This document shows, piece after piece, positions 32,786 to 41,522 of a DNA stretch of 64,000 bases (position 1 is its first letter; the number at the start of each line of letters is the position of its first letter). Below the pieces are notes generated by a model. The model was not told the DNA's origin. It was given only the letters and a program-made list of their open reading frames with translations, and ran no database searches. The position numbers and the translations under genes are program-made. This DNA is from CADEED01 sp035502995. Lineage in GTDB: Bacteria; Pseudomonadota; Gammaproteobacteria; Steroidobacterales; Steroidobacteraceae. Location of the stretch: positions 1 to 64,000 of the forward strand of contig DATJTW010000038.1 in assembly GCA_035502995.1 (NCBI GenBank). The letters are read 5' to 3'.

Positions 32786-35364
32786 ATCAGCAGCTCTTCC
32801 GCCGGCGCGCGCAGGTTGTAATTGGACGCCATCGCGCGGCCGTACGCGCCCGCGGTCGCGATCAGCAGGACGTCACCCGACGCACACTCCGGCAGCAACC
32901 GGTCGTGGCCGAGGAAATCCGAGCTCTCGCAGATCGGCCCGACCACGTTCGACGCCAGGTTCGCCGGCTCGTCGTAGCGGCTCAGGTTCACGATGTCGTG
33001 ATGCGCGCCGTACAGCGCCGGGCGGATCAGCGAGTTCATGCCCGTGGCGACACCCACGTAACGGATGCCGCTCTTCACCTTGGTCTGCGTGACCCGCGCC
33101 AGCAACACGCCGGCGTTCGCGACGAAATAGCGGCCCGGCTCGATCCACAGGTCGACACCCGGGATCGCGGCCTTCACCTTCGCCAGCGCCGCGTCGAGAC
33201 GTGCGAGATCCAGCTCGCGTCCTTCGACGCGATCCGGCACGCCGAGCCCGCCGCCGACGTCGATCGTCTTCACATCGGGGAAACGCTTCACGAGACCGAC
33301 CAGCACCGAACCCACCTGCGTCCAGTTGTCGACGTCGAACACGCCGCTGCCGGCATGCGCATGCAGGCCCGCGATCGTCACGCCGCCGGCCTTCGCCAGC
33401 CGCGCGACTTCGTCGAGCTCCTCGACCGGGATGCCGAACTTCGACTGTGCACCGGCCGTCTTCACGTGATGGTGATGGCCACGACCGATGCCGGTGTCGA
33501 TGCGCAGGAACACCTTCTGGCCCTTGAACGCATCGAGCCAGTTCTGCAGCACGAACAGGTTGTCGATCGTCACGTGGACGCCGAGCTTCAGTCCGGCTTC
33601 GTACTCCGCGCGCGGCGCGAAGTTCGGCGTGAAGAGGATGCGGTCGGGTGTCAGGCCCGGCACCACCTTCAGCACGTGCTCGATCTCCGCCAGCGACACG
33701 CAGTCGAAGCCCACGCCGGCCCTGGCGATGGTGCGCAGGATGTCGGGATGCGGATTCGCCTTCAGCGCGTACAGCGCGCGCGAGATCGACTGCAGCGAGC
33801 CCACCGACTTCGCCGCGGACTCCACCTGCGCGAGGTCGTAGACGTAGGCGCTGTCACGCTTCGACAGCACGCCCAACAACGCATCCCGCTTCTCTGCCCA
33901 CCAGGGTGCGTGACGGCTCACCGTCGCGGACGGCTGGTTGAACAGCTGCTCCCACGTCGGCCCCATGACGAGATCGCCCGGCAGCGGACGGATCAACAGA
34001 TCGTGAAGTTGCTCGACGAGGCGATCGCCCTGGTTCTCGTCGACGACGAACGTGAAGTTCAGGTCGTTCGCGGCCTGGGAGATCAGGTACACCTTCTGCT
34101 CTTCGAACAGCGCCAGCGCTTCGCCGAGCTTGTGCAGGATCGCGCGGATGTTGCGGCCGACCAGCGAGACGCTGGCGCAGGGCCCGATCACGCGCACCGC
34201 GGACAGCTTCGACAGGTCGCGCTGCAGCTTGCCCAGCAGCTCTCCGTCCAGCGTGTTCGCGGCCGGGTCGAGAGATACGGTGACGTTCGTCTCCGACGTC
34301 GACACCAGGTCCACGGACATGCCGTGTTCCTTGAACGTCGCGAACACGTCGGCCAGGAAGCCGACCTGGTGCCACATGCCCGGGCTGTCGAGCGAGATCA
34401 GCGTGATGCCCTTGCGGTTGCAGACGGCCTTCACCTGCGCGCCCGGCGCGGACTCGCCCGTGATCAGCGTGCCTTCGACGTCCGGCGTCTGTGTCGCGAG
34501 CACATATAAAGGTATCTGGTACTGGCGCGCCGGCAGCAGGCAGCGCGGGTGCAGCACCTTCGCGCCGCTGGTCGCGATCTCCTGCGCTTCGTCGTAATGC
34601 AGCGCGCGGATCAGGCGCGCGGTCGGCGTGGCGCGCGGATTCGCGCTGAACATGCCGGGCACGTCGGTCCAGATCTCGATCTGCTTGGCGCGGATCTTCG
34701 CGCCGAGATACGCGGCCGACGTGTCCGAGCCGCCGCGACCCAGCAGGCAGGTGTTGCCTTCGCTGTCGCGCGCGATGAAACCCTGCGTGATGACCACCGG
34801 CGTCGACGCGTCGAGCGTCGCTTCGAGCTTCGCGTCCGGCGCGAACGAACACGTGGCCGACAACACGGACGCCTTCGCCGACGCGCCGCGGTCTTCCGCG
34901 AGCAGCATGTCGCGCGCGTCCATCCACGTGACGTCGACGCCCTGCGACTTCAGGAACCGCGAGCCGATCTCGGTGGCCATCAGCTCGCCGTTCGACATCA
35001 CCCGCGCGCGCGTGCGATCGGAGAGCTCGCGGACGAGCGCGATGCCGTTCGCCATCTGGCGCAGCTCGTCGAAGTACCCCTGCAGCTGCGGGCTGACGCC
35101 CACGCCGAGGTCGGTCGTCAGCTGGCGGTGGCGATCCTCGATCGCCTTCAGCGCCTCGTCGGGATTGCCGGCCTGCGCGGCGGCCAGCAGCTTCTCCAGC
35201 ATGTCGGTGATCTTCGTGATCGCGGAATGGACCACGAGCACGCGATGGCCGGTTTGCAGACGGCGGTGGACGACCAGGGCGATGTTTCGCCAATTGGCGA
35301 GCGTGGAGACGCTGGTGCCGCCGAACTTGACGACAACCCAGCGCGACGCGGAGCGCGCGGACAT
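32782..35364 (-). CDS. lysAC: Bifunctional aspartate kinase / diaminopimelate decarboxylase
   Basis: This 860-residue fusion carries the first and last steps of lysine synthesis. The N-terminal kinase has VVVKFGGTSVSTLANW (residues 10-25), LLGRGGSDTSAAYLGA, and ACT domains at about 310-460, the usual site of lysine inhibition. The C-terminal decarboxylase (about 490-860) is a fold-type III PLP enzyme with the PLP lysine in ALYALKANPHPDIL, HAHAGSGVFD, DVGGGLGVPD and the substrate Cys in CESSDFLGHD. The same fusion is known in Xanthomonas and relatives. Linking both ends of the pathway may allow joint feedback control. It follows a small acidic gene by 59 bp. Confidence 0.95.
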   Translation of the reverse strand: MSARSASRWVVVKFGGTSVSTLANWRNIALVVHRRLQTGHRVLVVHSAITKITDMLEKLLAAAQAGNPDEALKAIEDRHRQLTTDLGVGVSPQLQGYFDELRQMANGIALVRELSDRTRARVMSNGELMATEIGSRFLKSQGVDVTWMDARDMLLAEDRGASAKASVLSATCSFAPDAKLEATLDASTPVVITQGFIARDSEGNTCLLGRGGSDTSAAYLGAKIRAKQIEIWTDVPGMFSANPRATPTARLIRALHYDEAQEIATSGAKVLHPRCLLPARQYQIPLYVLATQTPDVEGTLITGESAPGAQVKAVCNRKGITLISLDSPGMWHQVGFLADVFATFKEHGMSVDLVSTSETNVTVSLDPAANTLDGELLGKLQRDLSKLSAVRVIGPCASVSLVGRNIRAILHKLGEALALFEEQKVYLISQAANDLNFTFVVDENQGDRLVEQLHDLLIRPLPGDLVMGPTWEQLFNQPSATVSRHAPWWAEKRDALLGVLSKRDSAYVYDLAQVESAAKSVGSLQSISRALYALKANPHPDILRTIARAGVGFDCVSLAEIEHVLKVVPGLTPDRILFTPNFAPRAEYEAGLKLGVHVTIDNLFVLQNWLDAFKGQKVFLRIDTGIGRGHHHHVKTAGAQSKFGIPVEELDEVARLAKAGGVTIAGLHAHAGSGVFDVDNWTQVGSVLVGLVKRFPDVKTIDVGGGLGVPDRVEGRELDLARLDAALAKVKAAIPGVDLWIEPGRYFVANAGVLLARVTQTKVKSGIRYVGVATGMNSLIRPALYGAHHDIVNLSRYDEPANLASNVVGPICESSDFLGHDRLLPECASGDVLLIATAGAYGRAMASNYNLRAPAEELLI

Positions 35365-35423
35365 ACGTTGATTGACCTCGTCGCGCTCGCGCGCGAACTC
35401 ACTACTTCAGGGGAAACGAGTCC

Positions 35424-35651
35424 TTACTGCTCGTCTTCTTCGAACGCGTCTTTCAGATCTTTCTCGAGACGACGATCGGCCAGGACTTCTTCGAGACGGC
35501 TCCACGCGGCTTTGCCTCGTTTGGGCGCGCCGGGCTGCGGACGCACCCGACGATCCACCTTGTCGAGCATGTTGTCGTAGACGGTGTTGTCTTCCGCCTC
35601 GGCGAGGAACTCTTCGTCTAGATCGAAGCTTTCGTTATCCCGTTCGGACAT
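35424..35651 (-). CDS. Small acidic protein, possibly PA3496-like
   Basis: This 75-residue cytoplasmic protein has an acidic N-terminus (DLDEEFLAEAEDN), a basic, proline-containing middle (RRVRPQPGAPKRGKAAW) and a charged C-terminal helix (RLEEVLADRRLEKDLKDAF). The last part loosely matches the helix of PA3496-family small proteins (pattern RxxLExxxExRxLxKEL). No catalytic site. It lies 59 bp ahead of lysAC on the same strand behind a plausible promoter, so the two may be co-expressed. Even residue composition and a good upstream promoter make it a real gene in my view; function unknown. Confidence 0.7.
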   Translation of the reverse strand: MSERDNESFDLDEEFLAEAEDNTVYDNMLDKVDRRVRPQPGAPKRGKAAWSRLEEVLADRRLEKDLKDAFEEDEQ

Positions 35652-35721
35652 CGTTTATTCGCTGAAAAGACTATTCAAAACAGTGAGTTGCATACCCGGA
35701 GGGCAGGCAATGAGGCTGCGA

Positions 35722-35749
35722 ACCATAGCAGATTCCGGCTTTGTTTCAA
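35722..35749 (-). promoter_or_regulatory. Candidate sigma70 promoter for the small gene and lysAC
   Basis: On the minus strand TTGAAA (35749-35744) and TATGGT (35727-35722) are 16 bp apart, about 70 bp before the small gene's start. The -35 box overlaps the stop of the upstream SAM hydrolase gene. No lysine riboswitch was recognised in the leader. Confidence 0.45.
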
Positions 35750-36579
35750 CTGCGCCGGAATTGCGCGGTCGCGCCGCCGGGAACGGCCGAAATGGGCGCC
35801 CCGACCCCGAGGTTCAAGCCCTGGGCGGCGCTGCCGCGCGCCCGGGCGACCTCCAGGACCTCGAACGAATTGATGAGGCCGACATATTCCCCGGCCTGGG
35901 CATCGCCATAGGTGCGCCGCAGGGGCAGCAACAGCCCGCCGATCAACGCCGTCGGCATGTCGAGCGCGACCACGGCCGGCGCCTCGATGTTCGAGATGAG
36001 GTTGCCGAACCGGTCGACGGCGACGATGACGCCCTCGATGCCGCCGTCCGCGCGCGGCTGCGTGTGCGGCCAGCCGGTGGCGTTCAACGTGGTGATCTCG
36101 GTGCCGATGTCGAGCGGGTTGCAACGGTTCGACGCCAGCGCCGCCGCCAGCGGCGCGAAGATGTCGCGACCATGGAACGTGGCGCTGACGTCGCTGACGC
36201 CGTACTTCACCAGCTTGGCGTTCTCGACGCGGATGATGCGATCGACGCGGCCGCGCGCGGCCAGCGGCGCGAGCAGCCCGTTGTCAGGAGCTAACAGCGC
36301 CTGGTCGCCGGCCAGCACCACGACGAGGTCGCGCGGCGTTCCGACACCGGGATCGACGACCGCCACGTGCAACGTGCCGGCCGGGAAATAACGCAGCGCG
36401 CGCGACAGCCAGAACCCGGCTTCGATCGGCTGGAAGGCGCTGACCTCGTGCGCCATGTCGACGAAGCGCAGCTCGGCGGCGTGCGCCAGCATCACGCCCT
36501 TCATGATGCCGACGAACGGTTCACGCAGGCCGAAGTCGGTGGTTAGCGTGACGAGGCCATTGGCGCGAAATCCAGCCAT
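35746..36579 (-). CDS. SAM hydrolase (DUF62 / SAM-hydroxide adenosyltransferase family)
   Basis: Members of this family split S-adenosylmethionine with water into adenosine and methionine, or in special cases with halide. The 277-residue protein has LTTDFGLREPFVGIMKGVM, VDPGVGTPRDLVVV and the catalytic segment ATFHGRDIFAPLAA near residue 140, plus the C-terminal barrel domain with INSFEVLEVARA. The Asp/Arg/His water-activating set looks intact, favouring hydrolase over chlorinase. AGGAGG lies five bases before the ATG at 36579. Divergent from a membrane spermidine-synthase-like gene by 26 bp. The physiological role of the family is unclear; control of SAM pools is one option. Confidence 0.88.
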   Translation of the reverse strand: MAGFRANGLVTLTTDFGLREPFVGIMKGVMLAHAAELRFVDMAHEVSAFQPIEAGFWLSRALRYFPAGTLHVAVVDPGVGTPRDLVVVLAGDQALLAPDNGLLAPLAARGRVDRIIRVENAKLVKYGVSDVSATFHGRDIFAPLAAALASNRCNPLDIGTEITTLNATGWPHTQPRADGGIEGVIVAVDRFGNLISNIEAPAVVALDMPTALIGGLLLPLRRTYGDAQAGEYVGLINSFEVLEVARARGSAAQGLNLGVGAPISAVPGGATAQFRRS

Positions 36580-36605
36580 GGGAACCTCCTGTAGACTGCG
36601 CGACC

Positions 36606-39600
36606 ATGTCGACAACCGCCGCCGCTGTCAATCAGCCCGCCTCTCCCGCCGCCGCCGTTTCCACCTTCACGCTCGCCCTGCTCTGCGCCTGCTTCGTGTT
36701 GAGCGGCTTCGCGGCGTTGATCTATCAGACCGCGTGGATGCGCCAGTTCGCGATCGTGTTCGGCACGTCCGAGCTCGCCGTGGCGACGGTGCTCGCGGCC
36801 TACATGGCCGGCCTCGCGCTGGGCGCGTGGCTCGCGGAGCGATTCCTGCCGCGCGTCGACCGGCCGGTGATGACGTACGCGTTGCTCGAGCTCGGCATCG
36901 CGGCCGGCGCGGTGCTTGCGGTGCCTGCCCTTCTCTTTGTATCGACGCTGGGGCTGCAGGCGCTGTTCGGCGGACAGGCGTCGCCGCCCTCGAGCGACCA
37001 CGCGGCCACCACTCTTTTCTATCTGCTCAGCGCCTTCGTGGCGCTGGCGCTGCCGACCACGCTGATGGGCGCGACGCTGCCGCTGCTGGCGCGCTACGCG
37101 GTGTCCGAGGAAAAGCAGATCGGCCGGCGCATCGGCGCGCTGTACGCGATGAACACGGCCGGCGCCGTCGCGGGCGCGCTGGTCACGGCGTTCGTGCTGC
37201 TGCCGATGCTGGGCCTCAGCCACACAACGTATTTCGCGGCCGCGGTCAACGCGCTGGTGTTCATTCTCGCGGTGATGCTCGCGAAGCGCGTACCGTATAC
37301 ACCGCCACCGAAGGGCTACGAACTCGACGGGCCGGCGTGGCGACTGTCGATGCCGAAGCCCGTGCGCACGCAAACCTTCCGCGACCTGCCCGGTCCGGCG
37401 TGGGTGCTGCCGCTGATGCTTGCGGCCGGCGCCGTCGCGTTCTTCCAGGAAGTCTTGTGGAGCCGGATGTTCGCGCACGTGATGGGCAGCAGCATCTACG
37501 CGTTCGGCGTGATGGTCGCGAGCTTCCTCACCGGCATCGCGCTGGGCGGCGGCCTCGGCGCGGCCGTCGCGCGCAGCCGCGAGACCGCCGCGGCGGCGCT
37601 GGGCGCCGCGCTGATCGTCGCGGCGTTCGCGGCCGGCGTCGCGTACCTGAAGCTCGAGAGCCTGCTGCCGGGCTCGGCCGGCCTGATGAAGAACGTGCGG
37701 GCCATCGCCGGCGTCGAGTTGCCGATGAACGCGCTGCTGGCCGGCCTGCTGCTGCTGCCGATGACCGTGGCCATCGGCATGACCTATCCACTCGCGGTGC
37801 GCGTGCTGGCGAACGACGCCGCCGACGCGGCGCCGGCGAGCGCGCGCGTCTACGCCTGGAACACGGTGGGTGCGATCGTCGGCTCGCTGGCAGCGGGCTT
37901 CGTGCTGATCCCGGCGCTGAAATACGAAGGCGCGATCCGTGTCGCCGTCTGGGCCAGTGCCGCGCTCGGCGTCGCCGCGTTGTGGCTGGTCGCGCGCGTG
38001 AACCGGCCGTTTGCCGCCGTCGCCACGCTGCTCGCGCTCGTCACGCTCGGTTTCCAGCCGCAGCCGCCGATGAAGCTGCTGGTCACGTCGCCGATGAACG
38101 TCGGCACGACCGGCCGCGTGTTGTCGTACGACATCGGGCGCAGCGCCAGCGTCGTGATGTTGTCGAAGGACGGCGAGCTCGAGCTGCGCACGAACGGGCT
38201 GCCCGAGGCCATCATGGACGGCACCGGCTCGCTGCCGCGATTCAGCGGCGAATACTGGCTGACGCCGATCGCCGCGATCGCGCGACCCGCGGCGCGCGAC
38301 ATGCTGGTGGTCGGTTTCGGCGGCGGCGTGGTCATCGAGAACGTCCCGCCGTCGATCGAGCGCGTCGACGTCATCGAGCTGGAGCCCAAGGTCATCGAGG
38401 CGAACGCGAAGTCGGTCGCGCTGCGCCGGCGCAATCCGCTCGGCGACTCGCGCGTCAACATCGTCCTCAACGACGCGCGCGGCGCGTTGCAGCTCACCCG
38501 CAAGAAGTACGACGCGATCGTCTCGCAACCGTCGCATCCCTGGACCGCCGGCGCCTCGCACCTGTACACACGCGAGTTCATGCAGCTCGCGCACGAGCAC
38601 CTGAATCCGGACGGCGTGTTCGTGCAGTGGATGAATGTGATCTTCATGGACGCCGACGTGCTGCGCTCGCTGACTGCGACGCTGCTCGACGTCTATAAAG
38701 AGGTGCGCGTCTACCGGCCGGACCCCAACACGCTGCTGCTGCTCGCCAGCGATGCGCCGCTGAACCTCGAAACCAACCTGGCCACCACCGGCGAGCCGTT
38801 GCGCAGCGCGCCGCTGCACTACCAGCGCTTCGGCATCAACAACGCCGAGGACCTCGTCTCCGCGCTGTATCTAGACACGGCCGGCGCGCGCCGCTTCGCC
38901 GCCGACGCTCCCATCATCACCGACGACGACAACCGCATGGCGACGTCGAGCGTCTACGAACGCAGCCTCGGCCTGAACGGCGACAGCAGCGGGCGGCTGC
39001 TGGCCGGCGAGGATCCGCTGCGCGCGGCCGATTCGTTCGTGTACCGCGACCTGCGCACGCAGCTGGATTTCCCGTACATCGCGCGCCGCACCGGCGTCTT
39101 CTCGCTGCTCGACCCGAGCCTCGCCGACCGCGTCGGCGCCATGGCCTCGAACCTCGGCGACGAGGCCGACGCCGATTACGTGAAAGGGTTCTGGTACCGC
39201 ACGCGCGGACAGAACGCGCGCGCCGCCGAGAGCCTGCGGCTGAGCATCGACGAACATCCCGGCGACGCGCGGCTGCGCGCGGAATTCCTCGGGCCCTGGC
39301 TGCCGCAGATCGTCCAGGGCAACGCGCCGCCGGAGATCGCCGAGGTGGCCGCGGGCCTCGATGCGCGCGGCAAATTCCTCGTGGACACGTTGAAGCTCGC
39401 GGCGAAGTCCGAGTGGTTGCAGGTGGCGCGCGCCGACGAACAACTCGCGACGATTGCCTGGACGGACGAGTGGTTCGCCGAAGCCAACGACCTGCGCATC
39501 AACTGGCGCGTGCGCGTGACGAACCCGGCGCAGCAGGCGCACTACGCCGAAGAGGCGTTGCGCATGATCGACCGCGTCTGCCTGCTGAATCCGACGCTGG

Positions 39601-39851
39601 GGTTGTACGGCTACCGCGTGCGCGCCGGCTTCGCGATGCAGCGGCCGGACATCGTGCTGGAGTCCGTGGCCAGCTACTCGAAGTTCGCGGCGGCGCTGGT
39701 GCGCTCGCGCGTGAAGACCGTGGAGACGTTGCGCTCGGACCAGAAGGCCCTCACGGCCATCCTCGACGACGCCGCGAAGCTGTCCGGCGTCGATGCAGCC
39801 CGGCTCGGCGAAGTGCGCGGCGCGGTCGCCGACCTGGCGAAGATCGGCTAG
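36606..39851 (+). CDS. Giant membrane protein with spermidine-synthase-like domain
   Basis: This 1081-residue inner-membrane protein has two blocks of helices (about 20-225 and 265-480; the first includes FVLSGFAALIYQTAWMRQF, typical of 'fused MFS/spermidine synthase' proteins). A soluble Rossmann domain follows at about 490-740, with a SAM-binding-like loop VVGFGGGVVIENVP and acidic strand VDVIELEPKVIEAN. The C-terminal 300 residues are helical and TPR-like. Genuine spermidine synthase needs an Asp pair in the active site; here the equivalent stretch reads LNDARGAL and VSQPSHPW, so polyamine synthesis is doubtful. Related proteins are widespread and mostly uncharacterised. It ends exactly where the convergent transpeptidase gene begins. 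Confidence 0.85.
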   Translation: MSTTAAAVNQPASPAAAVSTFTLALLCACFVLSGFAALIYQTAWMRQFAIVFGTSELAVATVLAAYMAGLALGAWLAERFLPRVDRPVMTYALLELGIAAGAVLAVPALLFVSTLGLQALFGGQASPPSSDHAATTLFYLLSAFVALALPTTLMGATLPLLARYAVSEEKQIGRRIGALYAMNTAGAVAGALVTAFVLLPMLGLSHTTYFAAAVNALVFILAVMLAKRVPYTPPPKGYELDGPAWRLSMPKPVRTQTFRDLPGPAWVLPLMLAAGAVAFFQEVLWSRMFAHVMGSSIYAFGVMVASFLTGIALGGGLGAAVARSRETAAAALGAALIVAAFAAGVAYLKLESLLPGSAGLMKNVRAIAGVELPMNALLAGLLLLPMTVAIGMTYPLAVRVLANDAADAAPASARVYAWNTVGAIVGSLAAGFVLIPALKYEGAIRVAVWASAALGVAALWLVARVNRPFAAVATLLALVTLGFQPQPPMKLLVTSPMNVGTTGRVLSYDIGRSASVVMLSKDGELELRTNGLPEAIMDGTGSLPRFSGEYWLTPIAAIARPAARDMLVVGFGGGVVIENVPPSIERVDVIELEPKVIEANAKSVALRRRNPLGDSRVNIVLNDARGALQLTRKKYDAIVSQPSHPWTAGASHLYTREFMQLAHEHLNPDGVFVQWMNVIFMDADVLRSLTATLLDVYKEVRVYRPDPNTLLLLASDAPLNLETNLATTGEPLRSAPLHYQRFGINNAEDLVSALYLDTAGARRFAADAPIITDDDNRMATSSVYERSLGLNGDSSGRLLAGEDPLRAADSFVYRDLRTQLDFPYIARRTGVFSLLDPSLADRVGAMASNLGDEADADYVKGFWYRTRGQNARAAESLRLSIDEHPGDARLRAEFLGPWLPQIVQGNAPPEIAEVAAGLDARGKFLVDTLKLAAKSEWLQVARADEQLATIAWTDEWFAEANDLRINWRVRVTNPAQQAHYAEEALRMIDRVCLLNPTLGLYGYRVRAGFAMQRPDIVLESVASYSKFAAALVRSRVKTVETLRSDQKALTAILDDAAKLSGVDAARLGEVRGAVADLAKIG

Positions 39852-40904
39852 CTACTGCGCCGGCGCCGGCGGAGCGGCCGGCGGCACGCCGCCCGCGGGC
39901 GCGCCTGCCGTGACGACCGGTGCCGTGGCGACCGGTGCCGTCGCGAGCGTGGCCGCCGGGACGTCGTCGAGATCCACTTCCAGGCCGATCGTCTGCGGCA
40001 TGCCGGTCGCGTTCTTCAGCTCCGCCATCACGAAGTCCCAGTGGATCGCCGCGGGCGTTTCGCCCAGCGCGGCATTCGCCATCGCGTAGAACTGTTCGAT
40101 GTCGACGGCGGCCTGCTGCCCCTCCTCGTCCACCGGCGGATGCACCTCGAGCCAGACCTTGCCGTCGACGCGCGCGACCTTCACGGGCTCGTTGATCAGC
40201 CACACGGGCGTATTCACCGGCACCTTCGGAAACAGCGCTTCGATGTCCTCCGGATACATGCGGATGCAGCCGTGCGTGATCGCCATGCCGACGGCGATGG
40301 GGTTGTTCGTGCCGTGGATCAGATAGGCGCCGGGATGGATGTCGAGGCGCATCGCATACAGGCCCAGCGGATTGTCGGGGCCCGACTTCACGATCGCCGG
40401 CAGCGGATCGCCGCGTTCCGCATGTTCCTTGCGCACGGACTCCGGCGGCGTCCACGTCGGGTTCTTTCGCTTGTCGATGACGCGCGTCTTCCCCAGCGGG
40501 GTCGACCAGTCCATCTTGCCGATGCTGACCGGGTACGTGATGACGATCGGCGTCTCGCCCTTCTTCACCTTCGGGTAATAGTAGAGACGGTGCTCGGGCA
40601 GATTGACGACGATGCCCTCGCGCGGACCCGGCGGCAGCAGGCGCTGGCCCGGGATGACGATGGGCGTGCCTTCGCCCGGCAGCCACAGGTCGACGCCGGG
40701 GTTCGCGCGCTGGATCTCTTCGTAGCCCAAGCTGTATCGGCGGGCGAGGTCGGGCAACGTGTCGTCACCGAACGCGGTGATGACTTCCGTGTCGCCGAAG
40801 ATCAGCGCGTCCGCGCTCGTCAGCGCGTAGTCCGTCGCGCCGGCCGGCGCCGCGATGAACGCGCCGGAGAAAACAGCCACCGCTGCGAAAGCCCTCGTCC
40901 GCAT
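39852..40904 (-). CDS. L,D-transpeptidase (YkuD family) with LysM-like domain
   Basis: This 350-residue periplasmic enzyme cross-links peptidoglycan or attaches proteins to it. It has a Sec signal (MRTRAFAAVAVFSGAFIAAPAGA), a LysM-like segment (DDTLPDLARRYSLGYEEIQRANPG and LPGEGTPIVIPGQRLLPPG, in shorter pieces) and a YkuD domain from about residue 95. The active site HGTNNPIAVGMAITHGCIRM contains the conserved His and the catalytic Cys near residue 210. The C-terminal tail is Ala/Pro/Val-rich and low in complexity (residues 320-350). The architecture matches ErfK/YbiS/YnhG proteins. Confidence 0.94.
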   Translation of the reverse strand: MRTRAFAAVAVFSGAFIAAPAGATDYALTSADALIFGDTEVITAFGDDTLPDLARRYSLGYEEIQRANPGVDLWLPGEGTPIVIPGQRLLPPGPREGIVVNLPEHRLYYYPKVKKGETPIVITYPVSIGKMDWSTPLGKTRVIDKRKNPTWTPPESVRKEHAERGDPLPAIVKSGPDNPLGLYAMRLDIHPGAYLIHGTNNPIAVGMAITHGCIRMYPEDIEALFPKVPVNTPVWLINEPVKVARVDGKVWLEVHPPVDEEGQQAAVDIEQFYAMANAALGETPAAIHWDFVMAELKNATGMPQTIGLEVDLDDVPAATLATAPVATAPVVTAGAPAGGVPPAAPPAPAQ

Positions 40905-40928
40905 CCCAAAACCTCGTAACCGCTTGTA

Positions 40929-40958
40929 TGGACACAGTCTTGCACAAATCCCTACACT
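40929..40958 (+). promoter_or_regulatory. Candidate sigma70 promoter for apt
   Basis: TGGACA (40929-40934) and TACACT (40953-40958) are 18 bp apart. The expected transcript start, about 40963-40967, coincides with the GTG at 40967, so the message may be leaderless. It also rules against the ATG at 40928 as the gene start. Confidence 0.45.
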
Positions 40959-40966
40959 CGGCCGCC

Positions 40967-41506
40967 GTGAATTCAGAACAACACCAGTTCCTGCGGAATT
41001 CCATCCGCACCATCCCCGATTATCCGAAGCCCGGCATCCAGTTCCGTGACATCACGACGCTGCTGCGGGATTCCCGGGCGTTCGGCCTCGCCATCGACGC
41101 GCTGGCCGAGCCGTGGCGGGACGACGTCCGGATCGACAAGGTTGCCGGCATCGAGGCGCGCGGTTTCATTCTGGGTGGAGCCGTGGCGCACCGGCTGCAG
41201 GCAGGATTCATCCCGATCCGCAAGCGCGGCAAGTTGCCGCACGAAACGGTCCGCGTCGCCTACTCGCTCGAGTACGGCGTCGACGAGATGGAGATGCACC
41301 GGGATGCGGTGAACCCAGGCGAGCGTGTGCTGCTGATCGACGACCTGATCGCGACCGGCGGCACCGCGGCCGCGGCGGCACAGCTGCTGCAGTCGGCGGG
41401 CGCGCAGGTGATGGCCGCCTGCTTCGTCATCGACCTTCCCGACGTGGGCGGAGCCGCGAAGCTGCGCGCCACCGGCATCGAGGTGCAATCGCTGCTGACG
41501 TTCTGA
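40967..41506 (+). CDS. apt: Adenine phosphoribosyltransferase
   Basis: Apt salvages adenine with PRPP to AMP in the cytoplasm. The 179-residue protein has IRTIPDYPKPGIQFRDITTLL at its N-terminus, GIEARGFILGGAVAH, RKRGKLPHETVRVAYSLEYG, and the PRPP-binding motif VLLIDDLIATGGTAAAA near residue 125. The GTG at 40967 gives the usual family length (E. coli 183); an ATG at 40928 lies upstream of or within the likely promoter. It is followed by a GST gene after 16 bp, the first of an accessory catabolic set. Confidence 0.95.
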   Translation: MNSEQHQFLRNSIRTIPDYPKPGIQFRDITTLLRDSRAFGLAIDALAEPWRDDVRIDKVAGIEARGFILGGAVAHRLQAGFIPIRKRGKLPHETVRVAYSLEYGVDEMEMHRDAVNPGERVLLIDDLIATGGTAAAAAQLLQSAGAQVMAACFVIDLPDVGGAAKLRATGIEVQSLLTF

Positions 41507-41522
41507 CAATGAGGGAGGCAAG

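Noticed and set aside
36606..39851. Assignment as spermidine synthase (speE)
   Set aside because: The catalytic Asp motif is not convincing and the protein is a large membrane fusion.
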